A stretch of DNA of 64,000 nt, from assembly GCA_001414485.1 (NCBI GenBank), contig LLEY01000003.1, positions 310,001 through 374,000 of the forward strand, written 5' to 3'. The position numbers and the translations under genes were made by a program. This DNA comes from Calycina herbarum. Lineage: Eukaryota > Ascomycota > Leotiomycetes > Helotiales > Pezizellaceae. This document shows positions 46,298 through 58,843 of this stretch, piece by piece; positions within the stretch are counted from its first letter, which is position 1; every line of letters starts with the position of its first letter. The notes beneath the pieces were generated by a model. That model did not search any database and was not told the origin of the DNA. It saw nothing but the letters and a program-made list of their open reading frames with translations.

Positions 46298-49200
46298 TTA
46301 CTCCAGCGTCTCCTTGTCAATATTGATACTCCTCACCGACTCAGCGGCCAATTGAATTTGATCTAAAAAATGTTAGCACTTCCCACTTCGCAATTTCAGA
46401 CCACTAGAGAACTAGAACATCAAAGTCTCAAGAAAATCTCAAAGAAAACACAAACTAACCTCTCATCCCCCCCAACCCCTCATAAGCCCTCCCATAATTC
46501 CCCAAGGCATCCAAAATAAACCCCACCCCCTCTCCTAACTGCGCAAGTAACCTTCCCGCAGCCCCATTCCCACCTAACCCATCCACCGGCGACCCCTCAC
46601 CAGGAACGAAGCCCATAGCCCTAGTCTTAAAACAAAGCATAATCATCGCATAACTAGCCTGCATAGCACAACAAGCAAAAATCGGTATCGTCCGGGGCAA
46701 TCTCTCATCTTTAGCCGTAGGCATGAAAAAAGACATTGGGTCGTTGGAGCGGATTGCCTGTGGGTAGGGCAGGGAAGCGAAGGAACGGGCGATGTTGAGA
46801 GAGGATTTGAGACAGATTTTTGCGGAGAAGTGGGAGGTGAAAGGGAGGAGGGGTCGTGTTGGTGTAGTGTTTTGGGAGTGAGATTGATGGGATTGGGGGC
46901 TTGTTTGGGCTGGTCCTGTCGGGGTGTTGGAGTTTGAATTTGAGTTTGATGCAGATGGGGATGTAGCGAGGGAGATGGATACAGCAGAGTTGATTTGGTG
47001 GAAGGTGTTAGAGCAAGCACAGTTTGGTGCTGGAGTTTTTGGTTCCATGGAGGCGGTAGTGGCGGGTTTTAGGTCGCAGTGTTTTTTTGTGAAAATGGGG
47101 ATATCTAGGAATGCGCAGTAGCGGTGGAGTTTTATCCTGGCACTATTTCAAATCATATTAGTTCTTCATTCTCTCCCCCTTTATTTTAATTCTCAGCTCA
47201 CCTATTCAACTTTATTCTCGCCATTCCCCTCAATGCTTGTGACACTTTGAGTTCCGAAGAATCGAGAGATAGAGGTGGAGATGATTCCAAAGCCCATGTG
47301 TCGGCTTTTAAAACTAGGGGTTCGATGAGGCCTTCTAATTCGAGCATTCGGTCCCAGATGGCTGTGGTGGTAGATTGGGTTTTCATGGCCACGTCTAGGT
47401 CGATGACAAATTGGGTTGCAGAAACTATTACTTGTTGGGCTTCTAAAAAGACTGTCCATGCCTTTTTTGGGAGTGGTTAGTCTTGCTGTGAGACGGGACA
47501 GAAATTAAAGGGAGCTTACTGATGGGTCTGCTGAGAAACATGGACCCGGCGTTGTGAAGCGTGGATCGTAAAGAAGGACTGGCGGGGGCTGTTGGATGTA
47601 TTAGCAGGCTGATACCGCACAATTATGACACGGTTTTGTCGTTTGGTGAGGCCCAATAAAGCATAATACTGTTCCCCAAGCTTCACTTTCGTTTAAGCAA
47701 TGAGAGGACTGCGAAGGACACTGTGATCGAAAAAGAGGGAACTTACAGAGTTGCTGAGAATGGAACCTTGACAAGCAGTAATATACTAAGAACATTATCA
47801 GAACATGGCTCATGTTGATAGCAATAATTTTCAAGACATACCGTTATCCACCAAACCCTCCGGTTGGCCTCTGCATAATATTCATCATCATCCAGCTTCA
47901 AATGCAACCCTAAAGCAATCGCAGCATTCAAAGCCTGCCCAGCTCGATTCCTCATCTTCGCAATATTTCCACGCTGGGCATACTCATAACTACTAAGTAA
48001 AAGCAACGCAACGATACTCTCATTCTCAATCGGATTTTGGGGGTGAAAAGGGTTTCGGTCCAAGGGATTTGGATCGCTACTCAAAGCTTCGGATGGTTGA
48101 TTGGTGGAATCTGCTAGTTCGGATTCAATCTCAATGCTTTCGAATGCGGATTGGGCAAATGCTTGAGCTTGTTCGCGACGGAGATGGACGGAACTTGTTC
48201 CTGAGGGGTCTTGGTCGTCTGGGTGAGGGATTAGAGCGAGAGTTGCTGATATTGCTAGACTCAAGGGAGTCGAAGGCTCGAAATCTGGGGCGCTTTGACT
48301 ATTGAAAAAGGCATCTGGTGCTCGTCGCGTGCCGAGTTCTGGGTTATCAACGACTTGGTGGGTTTCAGGTGGTGGTAAGACGGGAAAATAAGGATGGATG
48401 TAGGTGTAGTATGCCCCAAGACTATTCATTAATTAGCGTTGAAATGAATACATAATATCTATACGTACATTTCCTGATCATTCGGGTATACTCGAATCGC
48501 GGCAAGTGGCTGGTCAATTTCGGAAGAGGTTGCGGGATGGTCTGACGTCTCATAACCACTGTCGTGAGGTTCAAGCTGGGTATTGAATATGGCATCAAAC
48601 ATAAAATCCGTATCCTCGAAAGACAAGTCAAGCCTGCAAGAAGGGAAGGAGTTAGAATTGCAACGATTAATAGTAAAGCAGAAGGGAAAATCGTGCCTGG
48701 GCATAGCATAAGCTTCAAGAAGTAACCACGCAAGTAGCCCTCTAAGAGTCCCATGAGAAAAGAAATAAGAATACGGCGGTACAATTTCATGTAATCAGAG
48801 GACAGGATAATCCAGTGTACAAAATAAGAGCGCTAGTTTTTGTCTTCATGCTTTTGCTTGTCAGATTATCCGGAATAGTGTAGGAAAATTGATCGATTGT
48901 CCGAGGAGGCTCAGAATAAGTAAATAACAGTGGATTAAAACCTCTTTGGACAATTAATTCAAGCTTCCTAGACGGGGTAGTATAATGTCTTTCATCGGAA
49001 TTTTTTAAGTTATACGCTGAACGATCAAAATGACCTTCTACAAAGCGGAGTTTGAGAACCAAGCAGAAATCTACGTACTGCTTCAAGCCCCCTCCCGGTG
49101 CAACCAATGAGAGTGGTTCTGAAAACGAGGCTATAAGACCAAAGTCAGTGAGCGGTTGCTTCCGCACCGAACCAGAAGCAAAATTACCCTGAGTAATTTC

Positions 49201-49621
49201 AGGCAATATTGACAGAGGAACATGGTTGAAATCGCTATTGTCCAGAGTCAGATCTTTTGGATCCTTGGCAGACGATGATCCCCGTCTTTTTCGAATTCTA
49301 GAGCCACCACGTCGACTTTGAGTATAAACGCAAGTCTTTCCCTTGCTTGTGCACTATATCGAGGTCAGAAATCTGTTTAAAAGAGCAATGGGGCGTACAA
49401 ACGCTAGTGCACACTGTCTTTCCATCGCAACGAGTTCTGGAGGCACGACATTCTAGACAGGCCAATTTTACCGGTGGAACGGCAAACTTCTTTCTGACTG
49501 GTTTTGCGGCCGAGCTCGAAGTATTTGCGTTGCTTGTTCGAGCCCTATCAAGATCTAGGTCAACTAGGTCCATGAATAATGAATGGGCGGGGCCCGCGGG
49601 GATTGGGATGCTGAAATCCAT
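46298..49621 (-). CDS. Zn2Cys6 transcription factor (TF3)
   Basis: Nine exons (49621-49403, 49353-49079, 48633-48469, 48421-47842, 47785-47747, 47588-47520, 47461-47202, 47142-46460, 46362-46298) join in frame to 784 residues. Exon 1 to 2 splicing completes the binuclear cluster: LACLECRASRTRCDGKTV then CTSCTSKGKTC, Cys at 55, 58, 65, 71, 74 and 81. The middle-homology domain has AYYTYIHPYFPVLPPP, SSYEYAQRGNIAKMRNRAGQ, ANRRVWWIT, the 13-codon exon YITACQGSILSNS and PRFTTPGPCFSADPS. A Ser/Asn/Pro-rich stretch is near residue 590. Intron 2 is 445 nt, unusually long. This regulator class differs from TF1/TF2. Being inside the gene run it is a candidate pathway regulator (inference). Confidence 0.88.
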
Positions 49622-50389
49622 CTTTCTCGAAAAGGAAAGAAGGTGTATGATGATAGATTGACGAAGACCAAGAATCGCGTGGGAAACATACATCTGATAT
49701 AAGCTGCAGCGCTGCAAACGCTTGTAACCGAGGAAAAAGAAGAAGATAAGGATCTGTCAACTCCTGTCGCGACCCCTGTATGAGAAATTCCAGATGCACC
49801 AAAGTTTGAATTCGAGGCGGCAGGGAATGATCAGCTGAGTTTATATGCGCAATATGTGGTGTGTTGCAGCGGGCTGAATAAGTCGGTGGCTGGATTCAGC
49901 CGTTGGTGCGATCTCGGTACGGGGGTGAGTACGAGAGTTCTTGGTGTTGATGGTTTTCAACTTGGTGAGAAGGAATGATTAAAAATCAATTCCAAATGTG
50001 AAAGTTGGAGATGGAAAAATAATCTGTAAGCTTACCGAGCTTGACAAAATGGACGCATAAGATGACGCGCGAAGCATTAATCATATGAGTCTTTCCTAAA
50101 CTTCCATTTTCAATTTCATTTTCAAACCCCGTCGGGATTTGAGCGAAATAAAGCATGCACGTGACAAATTCTCCGCTATTGTGACAATTGCGATATGAAT
50201 ATTTGCTTATGAAGTATCTGGATAATTTCTGGAAAAACATAAAAGCTTCTAGATCGTCTATCAGAAAAGAAAACAACATCTAAAATAGGTAGCAGACCAC
50301 GGAGGTCACGTTTACCGCATGTCGCTGGAAATTTCCCCGCTCCCCAAAACACCAAACAGGAAAATATATATAAGTTATCCTTGCCAACT
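49622..50389. other. intergenic between TF3 and the PLP enzyme
   Basis: It holds the TF3 promoter/leader and the 3' flank of the PLP-enzyme gene. No gene was found in it. Confidence 0.4.
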
Positions 50390-51934
<1,545 letters not shown>

Positions 51935-52672
51935 CTTGAAAGTATGTATGTGTTTCTGTCTTCTCAAATGAGGGACTGTTAAGAGGTGTCAAAAATCGAG
52001 AATTTGGTCAATCACTCCCAAGCTCTCGAGCTCCAAGAGGCTATATACATACCCCTCTCTTCCCCTCTCGTTTCGTCTTGCCAATTTTCGATTACTTTCC
52101 AAGTGGGAATATGCACAGAAATGTCGCAAAGATAAGGGTTCTCAAATACCGAGTTGAGAATCGAGGTGCTTCTAAGTTTGCGAAGTACAAATACCGTAAG
52201 CATTGTGAGGGGTACATGAGTAATCAAATCCCGTGGTGGTGTTTTGTTATTTCCCCGGGATTTCGGTGAGACGACCCCCACATTTTGTATGTACGTGTGC
52301 ATTGGATTTAGTGGAGTATCTTTCTTGTGGAGGTTTTCCTTATCTGTTCAACTTTTTGGGTACGAGGATTGATATTTGGTGTTTTTGTTGGTTGGGTTGT
52401 GGTGGATGTGGTGGATGTGGTCTCGACGGTATCAAGTTCCGATGCGGCATTATGGGTTCCATTGAAACTTTTTAGAATCCCATCTTAAATGTTTGAGATT
52501 TTCTTGTGTTTATTGTCTAATAAAGTGGAAAAGGGAGAATTAATCGCATTTTTCTATGTGCTGGTCTCGTGAAGTTGTGGCTATCACAACTTTCACTTTC
52601 CACTTTCACTTCCATCCATACTTCTCCGTCTATCGCCTTGTTTTCACATCACGGAGCCTCACCCCTTTATAT
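51935..52672. promoter_or_regulatory. upstream region of the PLP-enzyme gene
   Basis: Contains a TATA-like ctatataca at 52041-52049 oriented toward 51934. The rest has no supported gene. A tandem gtggatgtg repeat occurs at about 52400-52420. Confidence 0.4.
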
Positions 52673-53984
52673 TTACTCCTTGAACGCCACATTTACGGCG
52701 GATTTCTTGTCCACATTCAAGGTACTAAAAAGGTTAGACCACAACGTTGAAACATTCAAGGTGGTGGTTACACGTACAAAATATCCGGTCTCGAATAACT
52801 TCCAACAGGATCAAAGTCCATCTAAAACCATAGTAAGTAACTGTCCCGAAATCGCCGAACCCGATTGAAAACTCACTCTTGCTTCCACAAGGTCAGACAG
52901 TTGTAAGGTGGCATACAAAACCTCCTCCTTATCGAAAACAGGCTCCACGATGAAAGTACCTAATGGTCCAACAACACAAGAACCACCGTGATTGAGAATA
53001 TCATTCTTGTTCCAGGGTTGGCCTGAGGTAATGCGATCATTGCTACCATCAGCAAATGGGGGATAATCCTCTGGGAAATCGGAGACCTGTTGATATTCAG
53101 TTAGCTCTTTTCATTATGAGAGGGAGGAAATGAATGAGGACCTTGTTAAACTGATTGACGGAGATGACAAAACATCGACCTTCTTTGGCGATATGCTGCA
53201 TACTTGCAGTCCAAGAGGGTAAATCGTCTGCATTTGGAGCGATATAAATCCTACCGAGTTCAATCATCAGTTCGATTGAGCAAACTTTCGGGGTGGATAG
53301 GAGATACTTACTCGATTCCCAATTGGTATAAAGCAAGTCTAGCAGCAGGCATGTAATTCTCCCAACATATCAATCCTCCAATTTTCCCGAAACCAATATC
53401 GGTGACTTGTAAAGAGTCTCCTGATCCTCGTCCCCATACTAATCGCTCAGCTCCGGTAGGGATCAACTATAGTTTTCTGTTGATATTTTATATTGAATAC
53501 TGGCGGCGTTGGGGACTTGCCTTTCGATGTTTATGAAGAAGTGTTCCTTCCTTCCCGATAAGAACCGCGGTACAATACAAAGTCCCGCGTAAGTCCTTCT
53601 CAATAATACCAATAGAGAGTGTAACCTCATTTTCTTTCGCGCATTCTAGCAGGATATCGAAGTCCGGAGATGGGATAGCAATTGAAGATTCGTGGTATTT
53701 TGCAAACCATTCTCGACCTGCTCTCAGTCAATAACAAGACTCAAATACCAAGAGAAAGAAGGAAAACAAATACCTCTGGGTTCACGAAAACCGATCGTCG
53801 CATCAAATGCATATCTCCAAGGGTACGCGGATAAAAATCCTTCTGGAAATGTCACGAGTTCTGCACCTTGCGATGCAGCTTCGGCCGTGAAATGCTGTAC
53901 CTTTTTGATACTTTCGGGAAGATTAAAGGATACTGGTGATGCTTGTACAGCGGCTATTTTGACGGTTTTCTGTCTTTGATTCAT
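52673..53984 (-). CDS. nitrilase (carbon-nitrogen hydrolase family)
   Basis: Seven exons (53984-53774, 53717-53521, 53466-53312, 53250-53142, 53086-52877, 52821-52778, 52724-52673) encode 325 residues, a usual nitrilase length. The catalytic triad is visible: Glu48 in VTFPEGFLS, Lys136 in LLHKHRK and Cys170 in [13 protein letters not shown]. The C-terminus reads [18 protein letters not shown], typical of fungal nitrilases. Intron 2 appears to be a GC-AG intron (donor GCAAGT directly after the codon for Lys136); no GT donor fits the frame. Predicted reaction: hydrolysis of a nitrile to acid and ammonia, or of an amide. It is divergent from the homoserine acetyltransferase gene with 437 bp between the starts. 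Cyano-substrates in the pathway would be novel; detoxification of plant nitriles is the alternative. Confidence 0.9.
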
Positions 53985-54421
53985 GACTGCAGAGGAAGTA
54001 TTGATAAGTTTGGTGTTCTAACGTGACACGAAGGATCTTTTTATTATCTTAGGGGTCTCTTAGCTTCAATAATCCGGGAGCCTCAGTTCGTAAATGGGTG
54101 AGCTGGTGAGCTCCACTTAAATCGCGGGGTTGTATCCAGCCAGTCCTTTCGGGGTTTGAGAAAGTACCCCACGCAATGTACTTTGTAACCCTGGTAAGCA
54201 AAGGGCGAGCACGATTATTCTCACCTGTTTTACTCCAGACACCGAGGTTTCAGAGGAGATAACAGATATGTTCTAATAATCCTGGTTTGAGCATGCATGC
54301 AGGAAGTTTTTCGAAGTGCTTGTCGGTTGAGTATGTTTATGGTCTTCCCCTTCGAACTCATTAGAGTACACTGTTTTCGTCACCTCGGAATTCCCAATCA
54401 ACAGCTTAAACCAAAAACAAA
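53985..54421. promoter_or_regulatory. bidirectional promoter region, nitrilase / homoserine acetyltransferase
   Basis: A 437-bp gap lies between divergent starts (53984 minus, 54422 plus), with no coding frame supported. The spacing suggests shared control; no specific operator was identified by eye. Confidence 0.45.
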
Positions 54422-55945
54422 ATGAGTATGTCACCAAATAATAAGAGTTGCAGCCAATTTAGCTAACAGATACAAGTTCTTAATTACACACCAACCAGCA
54501 CTAACCCATACCATAGCTTCGTCAAAGAGCAAAAATTCGCCTTCCTTAACTCATTCGAGCTCGAATCGGGGGTTATTCTTAAAGGCGTGACTGTGGCATA
54601 CAAAACATGGGGAAAACTAAACGCGACTTCCGATAATTGTTTGGTCGTGTGTCACGCACTGTCAGGAAGTAGTGATATTTCAGATTGGTGGGGGCCACTG
54701 CTGGGAAATGGGAAAGCATTTGATACCTCGCGATATTTCATCTTTTGTGCAAATGTTCTGGGTTCGCCGTATGGAAGTACCTCGTCGCTTAGTATAGATC
54801 CTGATACGGGGAGAGCTTATGGACCTGAGTTTCCGCAAACCACTATTCGGGATGATATTCGGTACGCAGTTTTGCTGTGTATTCATTACTCTAGGTTATT
54901 TTTGCTGACCTGCCTGTTTAAAGCTTGAATAAGTTGGTCTTGGATGCTTTGGGGATTACGAGAGTTGCTGCGGTGGTGGGGGGTTCGATGGGCGGAATGG
55001 CTACACTTGAATGGCCGCTATGTACGCCAAGAGGATATGTGCAAGCAATTATTCCCATATCAACCTCCGTCGATCATGATGCTTGGGGCATATCATGGGT
55101 GAGTAATTTCGTTGAGCCCTTTTGCAGTATTTTTTGCAGACTGCTAATCTCCGCAGGCCGAAGCCCAAAGACAATGCGTCTTCGCAGATCCAGCTTTTAA
55201 AGACGGTTATTACAGTCCTACACCAGAGACCCAGCCAGCATCTGGTCTCGCGGCGGCACGAATGGTTGCAATGCTTACCTATCGCTCTTCACCCTCTTTC
55301 GGTGCAAGATTCGGAAGAGGCGCTGCGGTGGAGAGGGGAATAGAAAAAGCAAAGGTCCACAGGATATCTAGTCCACAAAATACCCAAAGAAGTCTGGAAA
55401 AGCCGAAGTTCACAGCACAAAGTTATCTCCAATATCAAGGACAGAAATTCGTGAATCGATTTGATGCAAATTGTTTTATCCACTTGTAAGTGCTCTCCTT
55501 TCTCCTTCCTTGGACCCATGACATCTGTGCTTACTTTTTCGCTCCTACTAGAACTCGGAAAATGGACCATCACGACATCACAAGAGATCGAGTGGAGGAA
55601 AAAGAGACATCAACTCCACTTTCCCGCGAAGATGCTTTATCAGAAGTTCTCAGCAAAGTACCCTCAAGATCTCTCGTCATAGGTATCGCATCAGACGTTC
55701 TCTTCACACCAGAGCAGCAAGAAGTCCTCGTAAATGCACTTCCAGCTGCAGATTTAATCATGATCCCGTCACCAGAAGGTCATGATGGCTTTTTATTGGA
55801 ATTTGAAGTGCTTGGTCCGTTGATAGAAAATCATTTGAGGGAAAGAAATCCGGGATTATATGAAGGCGACCCGTTGGTTGTGGATGGAAGTGTTGTGGAG
55901 ATTGTAAAGAATAGTGTTTTTGGAGAAGTGGAATCTGGTTGGTGA
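54422..55945 (+). CDS. homoserine O-acetyltransferase (MET2/MetX type, FUB5-like)
   Basis: Alpha/beta-hydrolase-fold enzyme that would acetylate L-homoserine with acetyl-CoA. Exons 54422-54425, 54477-54861, 54924-55098, 55157-55485 and 55552-55945 join to 428 residues. The first exon has only 4 nt (ATG plus one base) and its CAAG acceptor is an inference, so the start is uncertain. Signatures: VTVAYKTWGKLN, CHALSGSSD, WWGPLLGNGKAFDT, NVLGSPYGSTS, and the nucleophile elbow VVGGSMGGMATLEW (about Ser151). The other triad members are the Asp in IASDVLFTPEQQ (about 346) and His in SPEGHDGF (about 375). An aspartate-to-O-acetylhomoserine set is completed by the neighbouring aspartate kinase and PLP enzyme, matching FUB3-FUB5-FUB7. 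It may instead be the single housekeeping copy; genome-wide copy number would tell. Confidence 0.9.
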
Positions 55946-56440
55946 GGGAGACGGAACTTTGCATTTTCTTCATATGACATAGTCGAGTTTGAGAATTTGA
56001 TAAAGGGATACCATGGAATCATTTCATTTAATAGTTCTCCTTCACTCCATACACCTTCTCAAACGCTGAATGTGAAAGTTGGAGCGACAAGCTTGGCGGG
56101 GATCTTCAAAAATGTGCAATCTTGAACCCCCCATCATAAAACCAAACATCGGATAGGCCCAGCATAAATCCGCAAAGGCCCCATTATCGCCTAGACTATG
56201 TGAAACAACCAAAACTAATCAGCTCAGTTCATATTCAAACCCCCCAAAACTGGAGACCCTGAACCCCGATTTGGCACCTCGAATCCCGAAGTCACACACA
56301 TCCAAGTTTCGTTCCCCACGGAACCCTACAAAAACAACATGTAACAAGAAAATAATACGTCTTATAATACCCAGAGATTCCGGTAGGTTAATTCCACTAT
56401 TCCACGGCTGCCTTCTTTATATTCCGAACCATTTCCCACC
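55946..56440. other. intergenic, promoter of the aspartate kinase gene
   Basis: The genes on both sides run in the same direction. No coding frame is supported. Confidence 0.4.
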
Positions 56441-58544
56441 ATGCCCCTCCTCCAAGCCCAAAAACCGTGGATCATCCAGAAATACGGCGGTACAAGTCTG
56501 GGAAAACTTCTTCCTACAATCACAGGGGAAATCATACCCCAATATCTGGAGAATAATAGGGTAGCAGTTGTATGTTCTGCAATATCCGGCACTTCAAAAT
56601 CTCTTGGGACGACGAGTTTGTTACTCGAATCAATCGAGTATGCTTTGGAACCGAAAGGTCATGGAGTGGAGAAGTTAAATAGTGCGATTGGTTGCATTAA
56701 GGATGCACATTTGGCGATAGCTAGCGAGTTGAGAGGAGGAAATGATGATGAGGGAAGAAGTGAGATTTTTGAGGAGTTGGAGAAGGGGATAATATCGGAT
56801 TGTGAAGGAGTGAGGGGGTTTCTTGTTGCCGCTCGGGTTTGTTGAAATTCCCATTTAGTTTGACAGGCAGAAACTGACTCGGTTACAGACGATAGGAGAG
56901 CTTTCTGGGCGCTCAAAAGATAAAATTGTAGCTACCGGAGAGAAACTCGCTTGTAGGGTTGTAGTAGCATCGCTAAGAAGCAGAGTGAGGTTTCTCTTCT
57001 GAGAATGGGCAACGATTTCTAACGGAACACAGGGAATAAAAGCAACACTCATCACCCTTTCAGACCTAGTATTCGCAGCTTACGGCCCAGACACCCATAC
57101 CCAAAACCTCGCATTCTCTGATCTAGGGCCTCGATTCTTCGACTTACTAGCCATCGAAATCGGAAGGCGTTTGGAAGAATGCGGAGATAGTGTACCGGTA
57201 GTAACAGGTTTCTTCGGGATGATGCCAACCTCTCTTTTGCAATCGGTTGGACGCGGATACTCAGATCTCTGCGCGGCAATGTGTTCGGTCGGGACTCTCG
57301 CATGTGAACTCCAGATTTGGAAAGAGGTGGATGGGATATTTACTGCTGATCCGAGAAAAATTCCATCAGCGAGACTTTTGGCAACCGTGACTTTGGAGGA
57401 AGCTAGTGAACTGACTTATTATGGGAGCGAAGTAAGTAAAGCTTTTGCCAGAGAACGAGAGGAAGGATAGTGCGAAGAAAAAATTACTGATGGAGAACAG
57501 GTCATCCATCCGATTACAATGGAGCAAATTCGAAATGCTAATATTCCCCTCCGAATCAAAAATGCTAAGAATCCAGGCGGGTCAGGCACAATCATCTACC
57601 CTTCACGATCAGGTGGTAGCACACCTACTTCTGAAGACTCAAATCTCGGCAATGCCAATTCTAGCTTGTCAGATGCCGCAATAGCATCCTTCATGAGCGC
57701 CAACGGGTATTATGGCGCATCCCAAAGTCGACGTGCACCGACAGCACTGACAACAAAAGACTCCATCGTACTTATAAACATTCAATCAAACCGACAGATC
57801 AAATCCCATGGTTTTCTCGCGCAAGTGTTTAGGAAGTTGGATGATTTGGATGTTGTTGCCGATTTAATTACGAGTAGTGAACAATCAGTCAGCTTAGCCA
57901 TTTCATCTCTCGATGGAAGTGAGAATGCAAATGCAAACATGCTCCTCAAGAGTTTGGGAAAGTGCGGAAAAGTAGAGGTTCTAAGTGATATGACGATAGT
58001 CAGTGTTATTGGACACAAAATGAGGAACATGGTGGGGATTGCTGGTAAGCAAATTAATTAAGTCCCTGCTCCAAAAGGTCCATGTTAATATGAGAAAAAG
58101 GTCAGATATTCTCGAAGCTTGCAACTGGGGGTGTAAATATTTATCTCATTGGTCAAGGAGCAAGTGAAATCAATATCTCGTGAGTTGCGAAGACAATTTA
58201 TTTTTAGGAGACCTTACTGACCGCGCCAAAAAAGACTTGTAATTCAAGAAAAGGACGCTCAGATAGCGATGAATATCATGTGGGTATTCTCCGAGTTCTT
58301 TTTTCCGCCTTCAGATTGTTTTGTGGGGATTAAGACACCATTTCCTCCTCATTTTCCTCAAACATACTTTTAGAATTAGCAATACTGACTCCGAGATCAT
58401 CCGTAGTCATGACAGTGTTTTGGGAATCCCAAGACATAGTGCACATATTCCCATTGTACAGAACGGGATGATGAAAGGTAAGTGAGAGAGGGAAATGAAG
58501 TGATCTTCAACACTGACATTATATCAGGGCCTTGGTTGTACTGA
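56441..58544 (+). CDS. aspartate kinase (HOM3/FUB3-like) with C-terminal ACT region
   Basis: Phosphorylates L-aspartate, the first step towards homoserine. Eight exons (56441-56836, 56889-56984, 57033-57431, 57501-58044, 58101-58179, 58235-58279, 58374-58477, 58528-58544) give 559 residues. Kinase motifs: WIIQKYGGTSLGK (residues 11-22), VCSAISGTSKSLGTT, ATGEKLACRV, VTGFFG, VGRGYSDLCAAM and EVDGIFTADPR. The regulatory part contains SIVLINIQSNRQ, VADLITSSEQSVSLAI, MVGIAGQIFSKLATGGVNI and LIGQGASEINIS, i.e. two ACT-like repeats. The ending is odd: after NII there is a tail of about 40 residues (ISNTDSEIIRSHDSV to GPWLY) instead of the short HTNLF-type end that I recall for fungal housekeeping enzymes, so the last two introns are less certain. 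Together with its neighbours this points to a cluster copy. Confidence 0.87.
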
Positions 58545-58843
58545 AAAGGTGGGGGATCTTTGAGCGGGAATGTGGAGAAGCTTCCACTTGTTTCTAAATG
58601 GGTATTATGAAGTTGTGTTAAACATTTACCAAAGAAAAGGTACCAAGCATTAGGTCCCCACTGAGTATATATGATTTACGCGTCGTGATCGGGGGGTTTT
58701 ATGGCGTGCTCCGGGAAGCGAGCTTCTCCATTCCCCCTTTCGGTAGCGAGAGACGACATGCCTCGTCGCATCATAATCTTTGAGCAATTTGTTTAATATG
58801 ACGCACGGAATTATTTATTTAGAAATTGCCTTTTATATACTGA
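58545..58843. other. intergenic, convergent gene ends
   Basis: The aspartate kinase (plus) and the oxidase (minus) converge here, with no gene between them. Confidence 0.4.
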
